A DNA stretch of 36,433 bases from Alphaproteobacteria bacterium. GTDB lineage: Bacteria; Pseudomonadota; Alphaproteobacteria; Rhizobiales; Aestuariivirgaceae. Under the pieces are notes generated by a model. That model ran no database searches, was not told the origin of the DNA, and worked only from the letters and a program-made list of their open reading frames with translations. A program made the position numbers and the translations under genes. The stretch lies in NCBI GenBank assembly GCA_024640405.1, contig JAHEFB010000045.1, positions 1-36,433 on the forward strand. The letters run 5' to 3'. Shown here piece by piece: positions 32,245 through 36,433 of the stretch (position 1 is its first letter; the number at the start of each line of letters is the position of its first letter).

Positions 32245-33585
32245 CTACACGAATTGTGTCAGCCAGAGTGAAAGGGCCGGTACCGTCAGGATGAGGCCAA
32301 GCACGATCACCTCGACGCTGAGGAACCAGGCAACGCCCTTGAAAATCGACTCCAACCTGATCCCGTCTCCCACAATCGACTTGATTACGAAGACGTTTAA
32401 TCCAATGGGCGGCGTGACCAGTCCTATCTCCAGCAGTTTGATGACCACAACTCCAAACCAGATCAGCGAAAATCCAAACGCCTCGATGATCGGGATGGTC
32501 AGTGGCAGGGTGAGCAGAATAATGCCGATCGGATCCAGGAACATGCCCAGAAAAATGTACATCACAACCATCAGCCCGATCACCACGACCACCGACGCGC
32601 CACTGCCGTCAATCAGGGCGGTGATGGAAGCCGCCATGCCGGTCAGGGCAATGAAGTTGACAAACAGCTTGCCGCCGATGGCGATCGCAAAAATCATCGA
32701 TGACTGATAGACGGTTTCCTTCAGCGCCGATGCGACATTTGAGACAGTCAGCCGACCGAGCAGCGCGCCGAGCGCCAGGGCAGCGGCAGCACCAATGCCC
32801 GCCGCCTCGGTTGGTGTAAAAAATCCGGCATAAATGCCGCCGATAACCACGACGAACAACAACACAATGGCCCAGCAGCGCCCGAGTGCATGCATGCGGT
32901 CGTCGCGGGTGATTTTTTCCTCTGGTACCGGTGCGGCGTCAGGCTTGAGAGACACCCAGATATAGATCACCACAAGATAGGCGAACAGAGACAACAGACC
33001 GGGAATGATCGCGGCGATGAACAGCTTGGCAATGGATTGCTCGGCAAATATGCCGTACAGGATAAACAGGACGCTTGGCGGGATCAGCGAACCCAGCGTG
33101 CCACCGATTGCCACCGATCCTGTGGCCAGTTCCTTCGAGTATCCGAACCTCAGCATTTCCGGGATGGCAATACGTCCCATGGCGGCGGCACAGGCCACCG
33201 ATGAACCGGTAATGGCGGAGAAACCGCCGCATCCGACGATGGACGCCATTGCCACGCCGCCCTTGAGTTTCGACAGCCACAACCGGGCAGCCCGGTAGAT
33301 GTCCGTGGTAAAGCCTGCTTCATAGGAGACATGACCCATGAAAATGAACAGCGGCACGGTGGACAGGGTGTAACTGGTGATGAAGGCAAACGGTGAGTTG
33401 ACCAGCAGTGAAAATGTCGGCTGCCAGGCGTATTCAGGATGAAGCCCGGCTCCTGGCCGCCAGGCGAAAATGACGAAAATGCCGACACTGGCGACCATGC
33501 CCAGGGCGGCTGCAATGGGCACCCGCATGGCGAGTAGAACCAGGGCAGCCGGAAGTGCGATATAGCCGATTGTGAGCGGTTCCAA
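32245..33585 (-). CDS. dctM: TRAP transporter large permease (DctM family), system 2
   Basis: A 446-residue polytopic membrane subunit. Landmarks: MRVPIAAALGMVASVG near the start, AITGSSVACAAAMGRIAIPEM, IGGTLGSLIPPSVLFILYGIFAEQS, FFTPTEAAGIGAAAALALG and VTPPIGLNVFVIK near the end. It starts with TTG 33585, 11 nt after the dctQ stop, with AGGATCG upstream; no better ATG exists without losing the first helix. Slightly longer than the first DctM of the window and clearly a separate subfamily, so the two systems probably carry different substrates. Confidence 0.92.
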   Translation of the reverse strand: MEPLTIGYIALPAALVLLAMRVPIAAALGMVASVGIFVIFAWRPGAGLHPEYAWQPTFSLLVNSPFAFITSYTLSTVPLFIFMGHVSYEAGFTTDIYRAARLWLSKLKGGVAMASIVGCGGFSAITGSSVACAAAMGRIAIPEMLRFGYSKELATGSVAIGGTLGSLIPPSVLFILYGIFAEQSIAKLFIAAIIPGLLSLFAYLVVIYIWVSLKPDAAPVPEEKITRDDRMHALGRCWAIVLLFVVVIGGIYAGFFTPTEAAGIGAAAALALGALLGRLTVSNVASALKETVYQSSMIFAIAIGGKLFVNFIALTGMAASITALIDGSGASVVVVIGLMVVMYIFLGMFLDPIGIILLTLPLTIPIIEAFGFSLIWFGVVVIKLLEIGLVTPPIGLNVFVIKSIVGDGIRLESIFKGVAWFLSVEVIVLGLILTVPALSLWLTQFV

Positions 33586-33596
33586 GTCTTGCGATC

Positions 33597-34115
33597 CTAT
33601 CGGTGAGTGTCAGCAACTGACACGACAGGAGCATGGCCTGAAATCATTGCCCCGGCATTGCTCCACAGGCTGACCAGGCATCTGGCCACCAGTACCACAA
33701 CCCCGAAAACAAACATCGCCTTCATCGGCCATGTCGGAATGTGCAACTGACCGTCATAATACAGGTTTTCGGCAAATTCACCGGGCACTTTCAGCGCCAG
33801 CATGTATCCCATGGTACCGAAGAAGGTGACGAACAACAGGTTGCCCAGCGTGCGAAAGGCATATTGCACACGGACCGGCAGCAGGTCGGAGATCACAGTC
33901 ACGGCGATGTGCCCGTCAGTGCGCTCAACATAGGCCAGCGGCAGGACGATGACACACACCATCAAAAGACCGACCATGATCAGATCATCGGGAACCGGCA
34001 GATTGAAGGCCGTGCGGCCAATGACGGACGCAGTAACGATGGATCCCATCACAAGCAATGCCGCACAGGCCAGCCACATGGCTGCAGTTTCAATCTTGCG
34101 CAGGATACCCAGCAT
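33597..34115 (-). CDS. dctQ: TRAP transporter small permease (DctQ family), system 2
   Basis: A 172-residue membrane protein with four hydrophobic helices and the DctQ landmarks GRTAFNLPVPDDLIMVGLLMVCVIVLPLAYVERTDGH (residues about 36-72, landmarks only) and a terminal helix VFGVVVLVARCLVSLW. ATG 34115 has AGGTG about 9 nt upstream and is preferred over GTG 34124. It sits between dctP and dctM in a P-Q-M operon on the minus strand, behind a hairpin. Confidence 0.88.
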   Translation of the reverse strand: MLGILRKIETAAMWLACAALLVMGSIVTASVIGRTAFNLPVPDDLIMVGLLMVCVIVLPLAYVERTDGHIAVTVISDLLPVRVQYAFRTLGNLLFVTFFGTMGYMLALKVPGEFAENLYYDGQLHIPTWPMKAMFVFGVVVLVARCLVSLWSNAGAMISGHAPVVSVADTHR

Positions 34116-34140
34116 TACAGACACCTGATGTTACATTGAA

Positions 34141-34177
34141 ATGCCCCGATCAATGTTCAAGCCAGAGATCGAGGCAT
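34141..34177 (-). terminator. Hairpin between dctP and dctQ of TRAP system 2
   Basis: On the transcribed minus strand, ATGCCTCGATC and GATCGGGGCAT pair over 11 positions (one G-U) around a 15-nt loop. As in TRAP system 1, a stem without a long U-run follows the receptor gene, consistent with partial termination or 3'-end protection of dctP mRNA. Confidence 0.55.
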
Positions 34178-34195
34178 CAGGTTCACGCAAGATGT

Positions 34196-35275
34196 TCAGC
34201 GTGTCCAGGGATATCCCTTGTCGTCACGTTCCTTGGTGTATTTTTCAACCAGGCTTTTGTAGTCGGCCAGAATGGCGTCACCATCCATGTTTTTCTTCTC
34301 GGCCTTGGCGATCCAGTTGGAAACGTCTGCATCGGCAACTTCCGTCAACTTGCTGCGAAGTGCCGGATCGGGATCAACGACCTCGACCTTTTTTCCGTCG
34401 ATGCCCGCCTGCAGTTCCTTCTTAACATCTGTTCTGGAGGCATGCATTTTTTCCGCCATGTAGACGGTGAACTCCATACCGAGGTCGTCCAGCAGTTTCT
34501 GCTGATCCGGTTTCAGACTGTTATAGGTATTGGCGTTCATCGCGACACCAAATGCCAGCACCTGGCCCATGTTAAGCTCGGTGATGAAATTGGCAACTTC
34601 ATAGTGTTTGTAAGCCTTTGCCACGTAGTAGTAGGTGGTCGACCCGTCGACGGAGCCGTTCGACAGGGCTTCATAAACTTTCGGCTGGGACATCGATACC
34701 GTTGCAGCACCCTGCGATTTCAATGCCGGGACAAATGCACCGGTTGCACGAATGGTCTTGCCTTTCAGATCTGCTCCGGTTTTTACCGGAGCGTCCTTCA
34801 TCAGCAACTGTGTCGGGCCGGTGGTGTAGTTGCCAAAGTATTTCAGGTTGGCCTTTTTCTGTTCGGCAATCGCTGCCGGATTTTTGGTCATAAATTCATA
34901 GGTTGCCATCATGCCGACCCATTCATCGCCGAACTGCAAAGTGTCCACCACTTCGTAGGCGACGAGTTTTCCAGGTGCATAGACCGGCACGATTGACGCC
35001 ATGTCGGCCACACCGTCCGACAGGCCTTGCGCAGCTGTCTTGGCGCCCAGCAACGCCCCACCCCAGGTGATATTCAAGCCGAGCGTATCGCCGGAACGCT
35101 TGCGCAATTCCTTGTCCAGCCACTGAATGGCGGCAGCCCGCGTACCACGGTTGGGACCAAACTCGGCAAAGCGCAATTCGCGCATTTCCGCACTCGCGCT
35201 CGACATACCAAGTGTCCATACCGATCCTGCAGTGACCAAACCGGCTATGGCCAGCGCATTGATAAACCTGTGCAT
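34196..35275 (-). CDS. dctP: TRAP transporter substrate-binding protein (DctP family), system 2
   Basis: A 359-residue periplasmic receptor. Signal peptide about 1-29 (MHRFINALAIAG..., cleavage after SASA). Then RELRFAEFGPNRGTR, and KGKTIRATGAFVPALKSQGA, where the conserved Arg probably pairs with a substrate carboxylate, followed by YEALSNGSVDGSTTYYY, the usual quota-of-receptor motif. GGGAGGA lies 7-8 nt before ATG. It is first in the P-Q-M operon and divergent from the IclR regulator. Its promoter shares a 17-bp inverted repeat, and the same spacing to TTGACA, with the downstream LeuC-like gene, so the imported acid is probably processed by that hydratase. The ligand is not known. Confidence 0.9.
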   Translation of the reverse strand: MHRFINALAIAGLVTAGSVWTLGMSSASAEMRELRFAEFGPNRGTRAAAIQWLDKELRKRSGDTLGLNITWGGALLGAKTAAQGLSDGVADMASIVPVYAPGKLVAYEVVDTLQFGDEWVGMMATYEFMTKNPAAIAEQKKANLKYFGNYTTGPTQLLMKDAPVKTGADLKGKTIRATGAFVPALKSQGAATVSMSQPKVYEALSNGSVDGSTTYYYVAKAYKHYEVANFITELNMGQVLAFGVAMNANTYNSLKPDQQKLLDDLGMEFTVYMAEKMHASRTDVKKELQAGIDGKKVEVVDPDPALRSKLTEVADADVSNWIAKAEKKNMDGDAILADYKSLVEKYTKERDDKGYPWTR

Positions 35276-35352
35276 TCAAACATCCTCCCTTTTTTGGCTG
35301 CCGGACCCGGCAGGCGTCATTCCTGTGACTATCCCACAATGTAGTATTGTAT

Positions 35353-35358
35353 TGTCAA
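35353..35358 (-). promoter_or_regulatory. -35 hexamer of the TRAP-2 operon promoter
   Basis: TTGACA on the minus strand, exactly 12 bp downstream of the 17-bp inverted repeat. The best -10 candidate, GATAGT, follows after 19 bp. The long spacer fits an activator-dependent promoter. Confidence 0.55.
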
Positions 35359-35370
35359 CAGATAATTGAT

Positions 35371-35387
35371 ATTTCATCTGGTGAAAT
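35371..35387. promoter_or_regulatory. IclR operator 1
   Basis: ATTTCACCAGATGAAAT on the minus strand: 6-bp arms ATTTCA/TGAAAT around 5 bp. An identical 17-mer occurs at 36242-36258. It lies between the divergent iclR and TRAP-2 operons, 21 bp upstream of the iclR start and 12 bp upstream of the TRAP-2 -35 hexamer. It could repress iclR and activate the transporter. Confidence 0.75.
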
Positions 35388-35408
35388 CGATGGAGAGGCA
35401 ACTATTTT

Positions 35409-36242
35409 ATGGATGAAGTCGCACATCCCGGCAATCCGAGGCGCAGGCGAGACGGCAGCACGCTGTCCCGCGTGAGGTCGATTTCGCGGGCCATTCATAT
35501 CATGCGGGCTTTCTCGCCTGAAAGACGACATCTGACATTGGCGGAAATCGTCCGGGCGACCGGACTGGATGCCGGCACCACCCGCAGGATTCTGGTTACA
35601 TTGAAGGACGAGAGCATTGTTCGCCAGGACGACAACACCGGAACCTACTGTCTTTCGCTGGACATGCTGCAGATTGCAGGCGCAGTTCCTGAAGGAAACT
35701 CGCTGCGGGAACTTACCGAAAGCAGGCTGATGCGGCTGGCGCGCGATACCGGCGCTACGGTTTTCCTGTCGATCCTGCGCAATAATTCTGCAATTTGCCT
35801 TGCCAGGTATCATGGGGAATCTGCCGTCCAGGTGCGCTGGTGGTCAGTCGGCGGCAAGCTGCCCCTGAATTGTGGCGCCGGACCAAAAGTGTTGCTGGCC
35901 CACATGCCCGAAGTCCAAAGGAAAAGCTTTCTCGACAGCAACCTGACACAGCTGACGGCCAAGAGCGTCATTGATGCAAGTATCCTGCAACGGGAACTGG
36001 ATGATATTCGCGAGACCGGGTGGGCAATTACCCATGACGATGTGGCGGTTGGCCTTTCCGCACTCGCGATCCCGCTCAGAAACGCTGACGGCGACATACT
36101 TGCTGCGGTCTCGGTGGGCGGACTGACAGCCCAGATTGCCGGTGAAGGTTCGCCCCGGTGCCTGAATGACCTGTTACGCTGCGGCGAAGACCTGGCAACA
36201 CTGGTGCGCTCGATATCACCTGCATCAATACCGACAGAATAA
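35409..36242 (+). CDS. IclR-family transcriptional regulator
   Basis: A 277-residue regulator. A basic N-terminal extension (RRRRDG at about 11-16) precedes a winged helix (about 20-80: LSRVRSISRAIHIMRAFS, LTLAEIVRATGLDAGTTRRIL) and an IclR effector domain (about 100-265: LRELTESRLMRLARDTGATVFLS, then LNCGAGPKVLLAHM and GWAITHDDVAVGLSALAIPLRN). ATG 35409 has GGAGAGG about 10 nt upstream. It is divergent from TRAP-2 and followed in the same direction by a LeuC-like gene. Matching 17-bp inverted repeats flank it, so it very probably controls both. The effector is likely the imported acid or an intermediate. Confidence 0.92.
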   Translation: MDEVAHPGNPRRRRDGSTLSRVRSISRAIHIMRAFSPERRHLTLAEIVRATGLDAGTTRRILVTLKDESIVRQDDNTGTYCLSLDMLQIAGAVPEGNSLRELTESRLMRLARDTGATVFLSILRNNSAICLARYHGESAVQVRWWSVGGKLPLNCGAGPKVLLAHMPEVQRKSFLDSNLTQLTAKSVIDASILQRELDDIRETGWAITHDDVAVGLSALAIPLRNADGDILAAVSVGGLTAQIAGEGSPRCLNDLLRCGEDLATLVRSISPASIPTE

Positions 36243-36258
36243 TTTCACCAGATGAAAT
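36242..36258. promoter_or_regulatory. IclR operator 2, upstream of LeuC-like gene
   Basis: ATTTCACCAGATGAAAT, identical to operator 1 and in the same orientation relative to the gene it precedes. Its first base is the last base of the iclR stop codon. Twelve bp later comes TTGACA. Confidence 0.75.
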
Positions 36259-36270
36259 ACAGGTTGCTGG

Positions 36271-36301
36271 TTGACATATGTTGATCATTCGCCGCTATTA
36301 T
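36271..36301 (+). promoter_or_regulatory. Promoter of the LeuC-like gene
   Basis: TTGACA (36271-36276), 19-bp spacer and TATTAT (36296-36301). It has the same operator-to--35 distance and the same spacer length as the TRAP-2 promoter. The leader after it carries a small imperfect hairpin, GGTGC (36315-36319) with GCACC (36330-36334). Confidence 0.6.
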
Positions 36302-36349
36302 TGAGCCGTCATGAGGTGCTGGTTATCAGGCACCCCCGGAGTGGATCAA

Positions 36350-36433
36350 ATGGGCTACACAATCGCGGAAAAGATCCTGGCACGAGCGGCTGGACTGGAC
36401 AATGTCAGGGCAGGTGAGGAAATCAAGGCCAAG
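36350..36433 (+). CDS. 3-isopropylmalate dehydratase/aconitase-family large subunit, start only
   Basis: Only the first 28 codons lie in the window. MGYTIAEKILARAAG and a following VRAGEEIKAK are typical of the N-terminus of LeuC and related hydratase large subunits (isopropylmalate, homoaconitate, citramalate or dimethylmaleate type), which are iron-sulfur hydro-lyases. GGAG lies 8 nt before ATG; an in-frame ATG at 36311 would add 13 residues but has no ribosome site. Its control by an IclR operator shared with a TRAP transporter suggests a catabolic hydratase, not leucine synthesis. The subfamily cannot be decided from this fragment. Confidence 0.8.
   Translation, partial: MGYTIAEKILARAAGLDNVRAGEEIKAK

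Noticed and set aside
35325..35339. Crp-like sequence TGTGA-N5-CCACA in the TRAP-2 promoter
   Set aside because: The spacer is one base short of the Crp consensus, and the IclR operator explains the promoter better.

Overview
The window looks like chromosomal DNA of a marine or coastal alphaproteobacterium, most plausibly near the Hyphomicrobiales or Rhodobacterales. This rests on moderately GC-rich coding sequence, two TRAP dicarboxylate-type transporters, a sortase and VIT/VWA target pair of the marine proteobacterial type, a class III adenylate cyclase with TPR repeats, and a palindromic intergenic element of a kind common in alphaproteobacteria. The placement is inferred from gene content; no rRNA or tRNA gene was seen.

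Layout. (1) 1-680: a short, degenerate HPr-kinase-like reading frame on the minus strand. (2) 1261-7829: a cyanophycin module with cyanophycinase, cyanophycin synthetase CphA, a second CphA-like Mur ligase that lacks the ATP-grasp domain, and a convergent isoaspartyl peptidase. Together these could make the Asp-Arg polymer, cut it to beta-Asp-Arg and split the dipeptide. (3) 8160-12014: an XRE-type regulator divergent from a VIT/VWA surface protein with a C-terminal sorting-like signal and its sortase. (4) 12133-21695: the most novel-looking part. A PCMT-like methyltransferase, a Crp-type regulator, a translationally coupled YcaO-TfuA-metallopeptidase operon and a 298-residue protein ending in seven Ser-Gly-Ala-Lys repeats are followed by a convergent adenylate cyclase-TPR protein and a GNAT acetyltransferase. 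I read this as a candidate uncharacterised RiPP (ribosomally made, modified peptide) locus with cAMP control. (5) 22104-28715: TRAP transporter 1, an isocitrate-lyase/PEP-mutase family enzyme, a PAS-AraC regulator, a DapA-family enzyme and a 4-hydroxyproline-type epimerase. (6) 28677-32227: a cNMP-binding acyltransferase-like protein, divergent from an M29/NicX-like putative metalloenzyme with a Cys/His-rich tail and a SAM methyltransferase. (7) 32245-36433: TRAP transporter 2, an IclR regulator and the start of a LeuC/aconitase-family gene.

Two regulatory themes run through the window. First, a Crp-family regulator, an adenylate cyclase and a cNMP-domain acyltransferase lie within 17 kb of each other, and Crp-like sites can be seen near two of them. 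Second, an identical 17-bp inverted repeat lies exactly 12 bp upstream of a TTGACA hexamer at both the TRAP-2 promoter and the LeuC-like gene promoter, flanking the iclR gene. This is strong sequence evidence for an IclR operator and a small regulon.
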